Assembly: GCF_003173575.1 (NCBI RefSeq)
Contig: NZ_QGNY01000001.1
Span: 434,001 to 498,000, forward strand
Source: Pedobacter paludis
GTDB taxonomy: Bacteria > Bacteroidota > Bacteroidia > Sphingobacteriales > Sphingobacteriaceae
Length of the DNA stretch: 64,000 nucleotides
Direction: 5' to 3'
The translations under genes were made by a program, and so were the position numbers. Below the pieces are notes generated by a model. That model saw nothing but the letters and a program-made list of their open reading frames with translations. It searched no databases and was not told the DNA's origin. Of the stretch, positions 52,697 to 62,321 are shown piece by piece (positions within the stretch are counted from its first letter, which is position 1; every line of letters starts with the position of its first letter).

Positions 52697-53494
52697 TTGA
52701 ACAAATCCATTTTAAAAAATACAAATCCATCCATCAATTGGTATCACGAGGTTTTATCTGCTCTAACCAATGATGGAACTGATTTCGTTCTTGAGATAGA
52801 GGATGATTATGTCTTCATCAAAAATGATGGCCTAATTATAAATCTTCTTGATTTAGGAAATAATTTTTTACCGGCAGATTTAATAAAACTTCAGGAACAC
52901 TACTCCGTTAAAAACATTAAACTTATCCATCTGTGGGAAGATGTTTGGTTTAATAGAAAGGATCAAGTTCTTGCCCGATTGAAATCTATTTTTGGCTACA
53001 ATTCAAAAATTCACGGTCGCCAAACTAAAATTGAAAAACTGAGCAAGCCAATTGCTGAAACCTTTTTAAACGTAAATCACCTTCAGGGTTATGTAAGTAG
53101 TCGATATAAACTGGGGTTGTTTTTTAAAGGCGAGCTGGTTGCGGTAGCTACATTTTCGGCATTGAGAAAAATGAACCACTCCGAAAATTATAAATCTGTC
53201 GAACTTATCCGTTTTGCCGTAAAAGCCGGATATTCAGTAATCGGTGGGTTAAGTAAATTAATTTCTTCTTTTCGCGATTTACAGAAGCCTAATGATATTA
53301 TGACCTATGCAGACAGAGATTGGTCGACAGGTGAAGCCTACATTAAACTGGGCTTCGAATTTACCGCTGGTTTAGCGCCTCAGACTTTTAATTTAGATGA
53401 GAACTTTAACCGTAAATTGAGAAAGGAAAATGATGAGAAAAATGATCCTGTAGTTTACAATACCGGAAGCTTAAAGTATTTATTGAGGTTTTAA
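52697..53494 (+). CDS. Protein with phage Hef-like/GNAT-like C-terminal domain
   Basis: The 265-residue protein has no in-frame ATG near its start; TTG at 52697 (NKSILKNTNPSINWYHEVLS) is the only sensible one. Residues about 95-245 resemble a domain of phage homing-endonuclease-like (Hef) and related proteins: NVNHLQGYVSSRYKLGLFFK, LVAVATFSALRKM, ELIRFAVKAGYSVIGGLSKL, then YADRDWSTGEAYIKLGFEF. That pattern is like a GNAT acyltransferase fold. I see no nuclease motif. It ends 1 base before miaA, so the two are translated together; a link to tRNA work is a guess. Confidence 0.65.
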   Translation: MNKSILKNTNPSINWYHEVLSALTNDGTDFVLEIEDDYVFIKNDGLIINLLDLGNNFLPADLIKLQEHYSVKNIKLIHLWEDVWFNRKDQVLARLKSIFGYNSKIHGRQTKIEKLSKPIAETFLNVNHLQGYVSSRYKLGLFFKGELVAVATFSALRKMNHSENYKSVELIRFAVKAGYSVIGGLSKLISSFRDLQKPNDIMTYADRDWSTGEAYIKLGFEFTAGLAPQTFNLDENFNRKLRKENDEKNDPVVYNTGSLKYLLRF

Positions 53495-53495
53495 T

Positions 53496-54419
53496 ATGGC
53501 GGATCATAATCTAATCGTAATATTAGGTGCAACAGCATCTGGCAAAACCAAGTTGGCGGTTTCTGTAGCTGAGGAATTAGACGCTGAAATTATTAGCGGC
53601 GATAGTCGGCAAATTTTTAAACGAATGGATCTTGGCACCGGAAAGGATTTAGCCGAATATAAAATGGGAGATAAGACCATTCCCCACCATCTAATCGATA
53701 TCCTTGAACCAGGAGAACGATATCATGTAGATGCATTTAAGAATGATTTTTTTGATGCTTTTGAGAAAATCACACAAAAGGGCAAGATTCCAATTCTATG
53801 TGGCGGTACTGGAATGTATATTCATAGTATATTACAAAACCAACCATTTACAGCTATACCGGTAAATGAAGAGCTTAGAAATGTTTTAGAGCATTTCCCT
53901 AAAGAGGAATTAGTAATTAAGCTACAGGCTAAAAGAACAAGTATCGAAATCGATAAATTCGATACTTCATCAAAAAAAAGGTTGGTTAGAGCAATTGAAG
54001 TTGTAGAGTATTTGAAACACAATACCCTTAAACATTTAGAAAGACCTGTAATTAAGCCGATAATCTTTGGCCTCAAAAATCAAACTGAGGTAACAAGGTC
54101 TAAAATACTAGATAGATTAGAGAAAAGATTTAAAAATGGAATGATTCAGGAAGTAGAAAATCTGTTGGCTGGAGGCGTATCTGCCGAAACACTGATTTTT
54201 TACGGATTAGAGTATAAGTTTATTGTGAACTATTTACATGGTAATCTGAGTTTTGACGAACTTAAGTTAAAATTAGGCATCGCAATATGCCAATATGCGA
54301 AAAGACAGAATACCTTTTTTAGAAAAATGGAAAAGGATGGGGTTATTATAAATTGGCTTGATGCATCAATTTCGAATAACCTTTTAAAACAAGAAATTCT
54401 CGAAAAGGTTTTAACATAA
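53496..54419 (+). CDS. miaA: tRNA dimethylallyltransferase
   Basis: The 307-residue enzyme has the P-loop GATASGKT (11-18), IISGDSRQIFKRMDLGTGKD (catalytic Asp and substrate loop), CGGTGMYI and a C-terminal block GAICQYAKRQNTFFRK-like with the tRNA-contact Arg/Gln residues. It adds dimethylallyl from DMAPP to A37 of tRNAs reading UNN codons. The length matches the Bacteroidota form. The start follows the previous stop by 1 base. Confidence 0.95.
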   Translation: MADHNLIVILGATASGKTKLAVSVAEELDAEIISGDSRQIFKRMDLGTGKDLAEYKMGDKTIPHHLIDILEPGERYHVDAFKNDFFDAFEKITQKGKIPILCGGTGMYIHSILQNQPFTAIPVNEELRNVLEHFPKEELVIKLQAKRTSIEIDKFDTSSKKRLVRAIEVVEYLKHNTLKHLERPVIKPIIFGLKNQTEVTRSKILDRLEKRFKNGMIQEVENLLAGGVSAETLIFYGLEYKFIVNYLHGNLSFDELKLKLGIAICQYAKRQNTFFRKMEKDGVIINWLDASISNNLLKQEILEKVLT

Positions 54420-54546
54420 AATTTATAAATATTTATGAGCTTAATTTGATACACTGAAACGTTAAAAACAGCTTAAAAAGCCCTTTTGGCACAGGTTTTG
54501 TAATTGTGGGGATATATTAGTTTAACTCAAAAAATAATATTTTAAA

Positions 54547-55065
54547 ATGAAAACAATTACCAAAATTCTTGCTACTTCAGCAGCTGTTGTAGCATTATTC
54601 TTTACTACAAATGCAAATGCACAATCTACTCAAAAATTAGGAATAGGACTAAACGTTGGTATTCCAACAGCTACAGGTTATGATTTTGCAATCGGAGGAG
54701 ATCTTCGTTATCAATTCGACATTGACAAACAATTGTCTATTCCTGTTACTGCTGGCTATACTAATATTTCTGGAAGCTCAGATGTGTTAGGTACAACAGT
54801 GAAATATCATTACGGTTATATTCCTGTAAAAGCCGGTATTAAATATTTCTTCAATGATTCTGGTGCTGGTGTTTATGGTTTAGCTGAATTAGGTGCTGGT
54901 TTTGGTACAGCTGAAGGATCAGGAACTGCATTTGTTTACTCACCTGCACTAGGTTATGCTTGGAGTAATGGCTTAGATTTAGGACTTAAATATGAAGGCC
55001 TATCTCAAAATGGCGGTACCAACGGCTATTTCGGTCTTCGTTTAGCTTACGGTTTCAGTTTGTAA
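54547..55065 (+). CDS. Outer-membrane beta-barrel protein (paralogue 1)
   Basis: The 172-residue protein has a signal peptide MKTITKILATSAAVVALFF ending TNANAQ, then an eight-strand-like alternating pattern: KLGIGLNVGIPTATGYD, DLRYQFDIDKQLSIPVTAGY, and GYFGLRLAYGFSL with a terminal aromatic-hydrophobic strand. It resembles the OmpA/OprF-barrel-like small porins of Bacteroidota. A paralogue with the same signal-peptide start follows. It has its own terminator. Confidence 0.85.
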   Translation: MKTITKILATSAAVVALFFTTNANAQSTQKLGIGLNVGIPTATGYDFAIGGDLRYQFDIDKQLSIPVTAGYTNISGSSDVLGTTVKYHYGYIPVKAGIKYFFNDSGAGVYGLAELGAGFGTAEGSGTAFVYSPALGYAWSNGLDLGLKYEGLSQNGGTNGYFGLRLAYGFSL

Positions 55066-55090
55066 GCAACACTGTACAAATAAATATTCC

Positions 55091-55122
55091 AAATCCTCCG
55101 AATTTTTCGGGGGATTTTTTGT
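55091..55122 (+). terminator. Terminator of the first barrel gene
   Basis: AAATCCTCCGAA and TTCGGGGGATTT pair over 12 bp (one T-G), followed by T. Confidence 0.8.
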
Positions 55123-55222
55123 TTTTAAACATTCTGAAAAAAATGAAACTAAAATAAATCCATTTAAATGATTATGTCGTATGTATAGCTAAACCCTTAA
55201 TAAATAACTTAAATCATCTAAC

Positions 55223-55774
55223 ATGAAAACAATTACTAAAATTTTTGCAACTTCTTTAACAGCGATTGCATTACTTACGACAACAAATTTAAAAGCACAA
55301 ACTATGTCAACTTCAGATGCATCTATGACCAGTAGTGGCATGGCATTTAAAGTTGGTGCTGGTATTAATGGAGGCTTGTTTCCAAGTGGTTCGGAAATGG
55401 ATTACGGATACGGTGCAGATATAAGATTACAATACGACTTAAGTAAAAATGTTTCCGTTACTGCCTCTGGTGGTTACACAAAACTTAAATGGAAAAACAG
55501 CCCACTAAACTTCGAATTTATTCCTTTAATGGGTGGTGTTAAAGCTTATGTAGCTGATGGATTTTATATTAATCCAGCCTTGGGAACAGGTTTGGCCATT
55601 AAAGATGGAGCGAACATGAATTTTATTTATTCTGGAGGCGTTGGATACGAGTGGAAAAGCGGACTGGATATTGGTGCTAAATATGAAGGCTATGTAAATA
55701 ATAGTGCATCTGATTTATACTTTATGAAAACCGGCCAAATAAACTTAAGAATAGGTTATAACTTCAAACTATAA
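55223..55774 (+). CDS. Outer-membrane beta-barrel protein (paralogue 2)
   Basis: The 183-residue protein starts MKTITKIFATSLTAIAL like its upstream neighbour, with a cleavage-type LKAQ, and shows the same strand pattern (ADIRLQYDLSKNVSVTASGG, YINPALGTGLAI, INLRIGYNFKL). Identity is mainly in the signal peptide and scattered barrel positions, so this is an old tandem duplication. It has its own terminator; the pair may be differently expressed. Confidence 0.85.
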   Translation: MKTITKIFATSLTAIALLTTTNLKAQTMSTSDASMTSSGMAFKVGAGINGGLFPSGSEMDYGYGADIRLQYDLSKNVSVTASGGYTKLKWKNSPLNFEFIPLMGGVKAYVADGFYINPALGTGLAIKDGANMNFIYSGGVGYEWKSGLDIGAKYEGYVNNSASDLYFMKTGQINLRIGYNFKL

Positions 55775-55795
55775 TTTAATCATCATATATTTTGG

Positions 55796-55823
55796 AAGCC
55801 CTGCAATTTGTAGGGCTTTTTTT
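55796..55823 (+). terminator. Terminator of the second barrel gene
   Basis: AAGCCCT / AGGGCTT stem with a 9-base loop and seven T. Confidence 0.75.
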
Positions 55824-55870
55824 ATTGTTTTAATATTTTAATTGCTATTTTGAGCACAAAACCAAATAGC

Positions 55871-56401
55871 ATGAAAAGAATATTCGGAATTGCCATATTA
55901 GCTACTTTAATGGCCTGCAATCAAGCAGAGAAAAAATCAACTGAAACAAAAGATTCTTCAAGCAAGGATTCTACTGTTGTAAAGAATTTAGTAACCCTAA
56001 AGAACAAAAAGGCAGATGTAATTTTTGCGCAGTACCTTGATCTTAAAAATGCATTAGTAAAATCAGATTCAGCCCAAGTTCAAAAATCAGCAAGCTCTTT
56101 GCAAACAAGTTTGGCAGACTATAAAGGTTGCGAAATGACTGCAGATGTTGCCAAAAAGATCTCATCAGTTGCAGATTTAAAATCACAGAGAAAAGATTTT
56201 ACGGTATTAAGTGCAGATTTAATTGCCTTATTCAAAAGTACAGATGTATCTGCCGGAACTATTTATGTTCAACATTGCCCAATGGCAAATAAGGGCGATG
56301 GAGGTGATTGGTTATCAGCCGACAAGGATATTAAGAATCCATATTATGGAAAAGATATGCTAGAGTGCGGTCGGGTAGTTGAGGAAATAAAAGCAAAATA
56401 G
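55871..56401 (+). CDS. DUF3347 lipoprotein
   Basis: The ATG at 55871 (MKRIFGIAILATLMACNQ) gives a lipoprotein with Cys16; a TTG seven codons earlier is ignored. After a Ser/Lys-rich linker the 176-residue protein shows the DUF3347 fold: YLDLKNALVKSDSAQVQKSA and the block YVQHCPMANKGDGGDWLS then NPYYGKDMLECGRV. The Cys/Met-rich end is often found at the tail of copper-efflux membrane fusion proteins, where it may bind metal. As a stand-alone lipoprotein, periplasmic metal binding is likely but not shown. Confidence 0.85.
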   Translation: MKRIFGIAILATLMACNQAEKKSTETKDSSSKDSTVVKNLVTLKNKKADVIFAQYLDLKNALVKSDSAQVQKSASSLQTSLADYKGCEMTADVAKKISSVADLKSQRKDFTVLSADLIALFKSTDVSAGTIYVQHCPMANKGDGGDWLSADKDIKNPYYGKDMLECGRVVEEIKAK

Positions 56402-56534
56402 CTTAGAAAGCTGTTTTAATTAAGCATGATTGTTACGTCTATTTGACTAATATTTCACATTAATTTAACAGATTTGCTATGCATGTATACTAATTTTTAT
56501 ATAATTTAGAAAGCTATAAACACAATACAATAAT

Positions 56535-57824
56535 ATGTCAGATATTGCAGAGATTAAAGTTGATGGTAAGACGATTGAATTGCCAGTAATTACAGGAACA
56601 GAAGACGAAAAGGCCATTGATATTTCAAAATTAAGAGATTTAACAGGTTTTGTTACATTAGATACCGGTTTCAAAAATACTGGTTCTACAAAAAGCAAAA
56701 TCACTTTCTTGGATGGAGAAAAAGGAATTCTAAAATATAGAGGTTATTCTATTGAACAACTTGCAGAAAAATCAAGCTTTTTAGAAGTTGCATATCTAAT
56801 TGTATATGGAAATTTGCCGACTCAAGAAGAATTGGATGGTTTTCAGACAGAAATTAGTAAGCATACCCTAATTCATGAGGATATGAAGAAATTCTTCGAT
56901 GGTTATCCGTCAAGATCTCATCCTATGGGTCAATTAGGTTCTTTAATCTTTTCTCTCTCTACGTTTTATCCTGAGTGTTTAAAACCAAATCAAACTGCAG
57001 AAGAGCAGGACTTAACCATTATTAAATTATTGGCTAAGCTTCCAACAATTGTTTCTTTCATTTATAAAAAATCTTTAGGTCATCCACTTATTTATCCAAA
57101 AAATAAATACGATTATGTTACCAACTTTCTTTGGATGACATTTGGCCAGCGTACCGAAGATTATGATGTAAACCCGATTGTGGTAAGCGCTATGAACAAA
57201 TTACTTATTCTACATGCAGATCACGAACAAAACTGTTCGGCTTCTACCGTTAGAATTGTAGGTTCTTCTGATTGTAATCTTTATGCATCTATTTCTGCAG
57301 GCATTGCAGCACTTTGGGGACCACTTCATGGTGGGGCTAACCAAGCTGTTATTGATATGCTTGAATTAATTAAGGCAGATGGTGGAGATACTGAAAAATG
57401 GATTAACAAGGCAAAAGATAAAAACGATTCGTTTAGAATGATGGGCTTTGGACACAGAGTTTACAAAAACTTCGATCCTCGCGCTAAAATCATTAAAAAA
57501 GCTTGTGATGATATTTTAGAAAACTTGGGTATAGATGATCCAATTTTAGAAATTGCAAAGAAATTAGAAGAAGCTGCGCTAACAGATCAATATTTTATCG
57601 ATCGTAAATTATATCCAAATGTAGATTTCTATTCAGGAATTATTTATCGTGCTTTAGGCTTCCCATCTGAAATGTTTACAGTATTGTTTGCCTTGGGGCG
57701 TTTACCGGGATGGATTGCACAATGGAAAGAAATGCATGAAAACAAGGAACCAATTGGTCGCCCTCGTCAAATTTACGTAGGTGAAACCGATAGAGAATTT
57801 GTTGAAATAAAAGACAGAAAGTAA
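56535..57824 (+). CDS. gltA: Citrate synthase
   Basis: The 429-residue enzyme has catalytic His265 (LHGGANQAV), His307 (FGHRVYKNFDPRA) and Asp364 (NVDFYSG), the full set for condensing acetyl-CoA and oxaloacetate. The N-terminal beta region (ITFLDGEKGILKYRGYSIEQ) is typical of the type II hexameric citrate synthase of Gram-negatives. Monocistronic with a strong terminator. Confidence 0.98.
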   Translation: MSDIAEIKVDGKTIELPVITGTEDEKAIDISKLRDLTGFVTLDTGFKNTGSTKSKITFLDGEKGILKYRGYSIEQLAEKSSFLEVAYLIVYGNLPTQEELDGFQTEISKHTLIHEDMKKFFDGYPSRSHPMGQLGSLIFSLSTFYPECLKPNQTAEEQDLTIIKLLAKLPTIVSFIYKKSLGHPLIYPKNKYDYVTNFLWMTFGQRTEDYDVNPIVVSAMNKLLILHADHEQNCSASTVRIVGSSDCNLYASISAGIAALWGPLHGGANQAVIDMLELIKADGGDTEKWINKAKDKNDSFRMMGFGHRVYKNFDPRAKIIKKACDDILENLGIDDPILEIAKKLEEAALTDQYFIDRKLYPNVDFYSGIIYRALGFPSEMFTVLFALGRLPGWIAQWKEMHENKEPIGRPRQIYVGETDREFVEIKDRK

Positions 57825-57840
57825 TAACATACTGAATAAA

Positions 57841-57873
57841 AAAACTCCCGATAGAAATATCGGGAGTTTTTTT
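57841..57873 (+). terminator. Terminator of gltA, bidirectional
   Basis: A 12-bp stem (AAAACTCCCGAT / ATCGGGAGTTTT) with a short loop followed by T; the matching A-run allows use by the convergent DUF3667 gene. Confidence 0.85.
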
Positions 57874-57887
57874 ATGATTGAATTTTA

Positions 57888-59006
57888 TTAAACGGCTACG
57901 TAATAAATTATATTGATCATTACCATTTCGGTAATTACGACTGCCAAGGCATATAAAATGAAAATCATAATCATCTTACCAATTACTTTCTTTCTTTGAT
58001 AAAATACTTTAAGGGCATTAAACATATACCAACAGATCCATACAATTACTGCCAGTTCAATAAGCCCTTTGATCAGGCTACTTCCGCCGAAAATATATTT
58101 TGTTAATGGTTTAGTAAATATTTCGACCACAAAGTAGGCTGTCATTCCATGTATGGTAAAAATTAAGTGGTCAAGATAATAAATATGATTTCTCCTGAAA
58201 TTCCACATAATAAATAAGGCCAATAGGGGCATTAACAAAAAGTATTGCTTTGGTCTATTATGTTCTAAAGTTTCCTGGATGACTTCAGATTTTTCGCCAA
58301 TGGTAATCGAACGTTTTTTAACCATGCGCTCAAACCAGTTATCCTTTTCAAAAAGTGGTAGTTTGCTCTGCCTCGATAAATAGGCCTCGTAGGTAGAATC
58401 ATTTCTTTCATCATGAATAGAGCTAAATTTTTCGATGACCTTTTTTAAAGAATCTGATTTATGGATCTGATTTTCCTTTTTTAGATTTGCCAGAACTATG
58501 CTTTGTTCCTTAAAGCCTAAACTTTTAAATGTTCCCTTATCTAAATCTTCTTCAATGCCCTGTTTAACTTCGTTAACTATTCCCGGAGCTTTTGCCTTAA
58601 TGCCTGCAGCTTGAAGTTTTTTATCAACGCTATCTAATGCTGCTTTTTGCTCGTTTCTTGTTTTTGTACTAACGTGAACTTCTTTATTGCTGTGTTCTGG
58701 AGAATAAGCAACTAAAAAATAAACAATTGATACAAAAATGTACATGCTTACTGGGTTGATGTATCTGGCACGCTTACCAGCTAAATAATCAAGTGTAACT
58801 TGTCCTGGTTTAGTTAAGAGTGGGGTTAGCGTTTGAAAAAATTTATTGTCAAAATGAAAGTAATGTGCAATACTATGACTTATAAAACCCCAGAAACTTT
58901 CTTTTAATTCTAGATTGGGTTGACCACAATTGCTACAATAATGCTTCTCTACGTGAGCTCCACAGTTTAAACAATTGTGTTCTTTTCTATACTTACCAGC
59001 TGACAT
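57888..59006 (-). CDS. DUF3667 membrane protein with zinc ribbon
   Basis: The 372-residue protein begins with a zinc ribbon (CLNCGAHVEKHYCSNCGQ, two CxxC pairs), then the DUF3667 core FHFDNKFFQTLTPLLTKPGQ and LAGKRARYINPVSMYIF with a membrane segment. A charged middle part (about 105-245) is followed by three or four more membrane helices to the end. Function is unknown. It is the second gene after a nucleoside-type permease on the minus strand, 20 bases apart. Confidence 0.88.
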   Translation of the reverse strand: MSAGKYRKEHNCLNCGAHVEKHYCSNCGQPNLELKESFWGFISHSIAHYFHFDNKFFQTLTPLLTKPGQVTLDYLAGKRARYINPVSMYIFVSIVYFLVAYSPEHSNKEVHVSTKTRNEQKAALDSVDKKLQAAGIKAKAPGIVNEVKQGIEEDLDKGTFKSLGFKEQSIVLANLKKENQIHKSDSLKKVIEKFSSIHDERNDSTYEAYLSRQSKLPLFEKDNWFERMVKKRSITIGEKSEVIQETLEHNRPKQYFLLMPLLALFIMWNFRRNHIYYLDHLIFTIHGMTAYFVVEIFTKPLTKYIFGGSSLIKGLIELAVIVWICWYMFNALKVFYQRKKVIGKMIMIFILYALAVVITEMVMINIIYYVAV

Positions 59007-59026
59007 AAGGGATTTCGAAATTATAA

Positions 59027-60415
59027 TTAATGACTAATGGCTTCAATAGCTTCAACTTCTGCTCTAGTATGTTTATGTTTAAATAGGAGCGCAAAGAGTA
59101 TGGTTATTACTAAAGCATATACGGTAAAAGAAAGCCAGATGCTATGCCAGTCTTTCATATGAATGGTTTTATCGAATGTCCCATTGTTTAAAATGCTTAC
59201 ACCCTGACTTTTTACGAAATTTAACAGATGGTTGTTGGTAGGTTCTGCGCCTACAAATTCTGAAGTTGCTTGAATGGTGCTAAAAGATTTTGTGAAATAT
59301 CTATCGATCATCCAACCCGAAACCAAACTACCAAATACCGCTCCGAAACCATTAGTCATCATCATAAACATACCTTGTGCAGATGACCTTGTTTTTGCTG
59401 TTGTTGAAGTTTCTACAAAAAGTGAACCTGAAATATTAAAGAAATCGAATGCCATACCATAAACTACGCAAGAAAGGATAATCATCCATAAATTTCCTGC
59501 CGGATTACCAAATGCAAAGAGTCCAAATCTGAAAACCCAGGCTAGCATAGCGATAATCATTACCTTTTTAATTCCAAAACGCTTTAAAAAGAAGGGGATA
59601 GCCAAAATAAAAAGTGTTTCTGATACTTGGGATATAGACATTATAATAGTTGAAAACTTAACTACAAAAGAATCTGCATATTTCGGAAAGTTTTTAAATT
59701 CATCTAAGAAGACATCGCCATAGGCATTTGTAAGTTGCAACGCACCACCCAAAAACATAGAAAATATAAAGAACAATGCCATTTTATAATCTGCAAAAAG
59801 CTTAAATGCTTCTAAACCTAATGTTTGCATTAAAGAAGCTTTTTCAGAAATTAATTTACTTGGCTTGCATTTAGGTAAGGTAAACGCATATAAACCAAGC
59901 AAAAGTGCTCCAGATCCTGCAATATAAAATTGATAGGCACTTGCTTTATTTCCCGTTAAATTTGTAATCCACATGGCTGCTATAAAACCAACAGTTCCCC
60001 AAACCCGAATAGGGGGGAAATCTTTAACTACATCTAAATTGCCCGATTTTAGGGTTGTGTATGAAATTGAATTACTTAATGAGATGGTTGGCATGTAAAA
60101 ACACATGGCCAATAAAATTGTCCAAAAAAATGCATTAGGACTTTCTACCTGTGGCAAATAAAAGAGTACGAAGGCATACAAAATATGAAGTATGCCATAC
60201 AATACTTCTGCGTTTACCCATTTATCTGCAATTATACCAGTAAGCGTTGGCATAAATAAAGATGCAAAACCCATAGTAGCGAAAATAGCTCCGAATTGTG
60301 TACCATCCCATTGTTTTGTTCCAAACCAATAATTTGCAATTGTAATTAGCCAGGCGCCCCACACAAAAAATTGCATAAAGCTCATTATGGTTAAGCGAAA
60401 CTTAACATTCATCAT
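59027..60415 (-). CDS. Nucleoside permease-like MFS transporter (NupG/XapB family)
   Basis: The 462-residue protein has 12 predicted membrane segments. The opening MMNVKFRLTIMSFMQFFVWG and the FFPPIRVWGTVGFI-type loop (DFPPIRVWGTVGFIAA) match the nucleoside:H+ symporter family. It takes up nucleosides, substrate range unknown. Start is ATG at 60415 with a second ATG next to it. Confidence 0.87.
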   Translation of the reverse strand: MMNVKFRLTIMSFMQFFVWGAWLITIANYWFGTKQWDGTQFGAIFATMGFASLFMPTLTGIIADKWVNAEVLYGILHILYAFVLFYLPQVESPNAFFWTILLAMCFYMPTISLSNSISYTTLKSGNLDVVKDFPPIRVWGTVGFIAAMWITNLTGNKASAYQFYIAGSGALLLGLYAFTLPKCKPSKLISEKASLMQTLGLEAFKLFADYKMALFFIFSMFLGGALQLTNAYGDVFLDEFKNFPKYADSFVVKFSTIIMSISQVSETLFILAIPFFLKRFGIKKVMIIAMLAWVFRFGLFAFGNPAGNLWMIILSCVVYGMAFDFFNISGSLFVETSTTAKTRSSAQGMFMMMTNGFGAVFGSLVSGWMIDRYFTKSFSTIQATSEFVGAEPTNNHLLNFVKSQGVSILNNGTFDKTIHMKDWHSIWLSFTVYALVITILFALLFKHKHTRAEVEAIEAISH

Positions 60416-60594
60416 ATAGTTTTGTTTGATTTTGAAAGTAAAAGCTGAATATAGAACTATTTTAAATCATAATTCAAAAATGAACCCAAATTATTTTAAA
60501 CAATTTGGGTCATTTTAAATTTTAGATTTTTTTATGCTAAAATTGGTTTAAAAATCCCTTAGAATTAGAGATTTTTGCGATAAATATCAACTTA

Positions 60595-61209
60595 CTAAGA
60601 TGTTCCTCGCTTATTAAGTTCGTCTCTAAGTCTTGCGGCTTTTTCATAAGCTTCATCTGCAATGGCTTCCTGCAATTTTTGTTGTAATTCTTCCAATGTT
60701 AAATCTCCAAAACCCTGAGATTTGGTGGATGTTGGCAAGCTATCTGCATCAGGCTCTTTTGCTATACTATCCATGTTTTCTAAAAATAGAAAATCATTTC
60801 CTTCAATAACTATTCCTGCCGAAGCCAAAATAAACTCGTATGTATAAATTAGGGCATTAAATCTTACTGCAAGTGCAATTGCATCTGATGTTCTGGCATC
60901 AATTTCATGGGTGTTTTTCCCATCGGTACAAATTAATTTAGCATAAAAGACACCATCTACAAGGTTGTAAATAATAATTTCCTGAATGCTTAAGTTAAAT
61001 GTATCTGCAAGCGATTTAAATAAATCGTGTGTCAATGGCCTGCTTGGGGTCATTTTTTCAATCTCAATAGCAATGGCCTGAGCTTCGAAGGCACCAATGA
61101 TAATAGGCAGGCGTCTGCGCCCATTAACTTCTCCCAATACCAGTGCATAAGCGCCAGATTGAGTTTGGCTATAAGATAATCCTACAATGTCTAACTTAAC
61201 TTTTTTCAT
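60595..61209 (-). CDS. Bifunctional nuclease family protein with C-terminal UVR motif
   Basis: Using the ATG at 61209 (MKKVKLDIVGLSYSQTQSGA) the product has 204 residues; an ATG five codons upstream is possible. Residues 1-135 form the BFN (DUF151) domain: LPIIIGAFEAQAIAIEIEK, RPLTHDL and IDARTSDAIALAVRF. After a linker the last 35 residues are a UVR motif (LEELQQKLQEAIADEAYEKA). BFN proteins are proposed to have RNase and DNase activity; the UVR tail binds partners as in UvrB/UvrC. It lies downstream of etfA on the same strand. Confidence 0.87.
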   Translation of the reverse strand: MKKVKLDIVGLSYSQTQSGAYALVLGEVNGRRRLPIIIGAFEAQAIAIEIEKMTPSRPLTHDLFKSLADTFNLSIQEIIIYNLVDGVFYAKLICTDGKNTHEIDARTSDAIALAVRFNALIYTYEFILASAGIVIEGNDFLFLENMDSIAKEPDADSLPTSTKSQGFGDLTLEELQQKLQEAIADEAYEKAARLRDELNKRGTS

Positions 61210-61277
61210 ATTCTCATATGCCATGTTGAGCTTGCTGAAACATTTCTAATTATCCAGCAAGATCAGGATGACAAAAA

Positions 61278-62246
61278 TTATGCTTTGTGTGCTTTTAATG
61301 CTTCAATCAATTTTGGAACAACTTCAAATGCATCGCCAACAATCCCATAATCGGCAACCTTAAAGAATGGTGCTTCAGGATCTTTGTTAATAACTACGAT
61401 AACCTTTGATGAACTTACTCCAGCTAAATGCTGAATTGCACCAGAAATACCAATTGCAATATATAAATTGGGACTAATCGAAATTCCTGTTTGGCCTACA
61501 TGTTCTGAATGTGGTCTCCAGTCTGCATCACTTACCGGTTTTGAGCAAGCTGTTGCTGCACCTAGTAAATTAGCCAATTCTTCGATCATGCCCCAGTTTT
61601 CTGGCCCTTTCAATCCTCTACCTGCTGAAACAACCAATTCGGCATCAGGTAAAGAAACCTTATCAGTTGCTCTAACAATATCTTTAATAACAGTTCCTAA
61701 ATCTGATTGTTTAACATCGGCAGTAAAGTTTTCAATGGTTGCATCCGTTGCGTTCTCTTTTACACCAAATGCATTAGGGTTTAAAGCAATAACCTTATTT
61801 GCAGAAGTTAATTCTGTAATGGCAAAAGCTTTACCAGAGAATGCGGTTTTTTTGACTGCAAATTTGCCATCAGTTGTTGGCAATTCTACTGCACCATCTG
61901 CTAAACCGGCTTTAAGTTTTACTGCAATTCGCGGTGCTAAACCTTTCCCAGAGAAAGAGTTAGATAAAACAACTACATCAGCCGATTCCTTTTCAGCAGC
62001 ATTGGCAATTACACTCGCATAGGCTTGATTAACAAAGGTTTTTAACTGCTCTGTACTTACATTTAAAACTTTTGATGCGCCATATTTGCCCAACTCCTTT
62101 AATTCATCTTCAGCAACGTTTCCAATGGAAATTGCTGTTAAATTAGTTGATTGTTGATCTGCAATTGCTTTGGCATAAGAAACAGCTTCGTAAACAGATT
62201 TCTTAAATTTACCTTCAGCTTGTTCTACATATACTAATACTGACAT
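61278..62246 (-). CDS. etfA: Electron transfer flavoprotein, alpha subunit
   Basis: The 322-residue protein has an N-terminal Rossmann-like domain and the FAD-binding C-terminal domain: GRGLKGPENWGMIEELANLL, ADWRPHSEHVGQTGI and AIGISGAIQHLAGV, then NKDPEAPFF. With EtfB it moves electrons from acyl-CoA dehydrogenases to the ETF:quinone oxidoreductase. It follows etfB by 75 bases on the same strand. Confidence 0.96.
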   Translation of the reverse strand: MSVLVYVEQAEGKFKKSVYEAVSYAKAIADQQSTNLTAISIGNVAEDELKELGKYGASKVLNVSTEQLKTFVNQAYASVIANAAEKESADVVVLSNSFSGKGLAPRIAVKLKAGLADGAVELPTTDGKFAVKKTAFSGKAFAITELTSANKVIALNPNAFGVKENATDATIENFTADVKQSDLGTVIKDIVRATDKVSLPDAELVVSAGRGLKGPENWGMIEELANLLGAATACSKPVSDADWRPHSEHVGQTGISISPNLYIAIGISGAIQHLAGVSSSKVIVVINKDPEAPFFKVADYGIVGDAFEVVPKLIEALKAHKA

Positions 62247-62321
62247 ATATTTATTTCTAGATCCTTAGAAAAGGATTTGTGTAAACTATTTGAATTATTT
62301 TAATTATTCCTCTAAGTATGG

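Noticed and set aside
61468-62022. 184-codon frame on the plus strand inside etfA
   Set aside because: It is the antisense of a well-conserved etfA gene.
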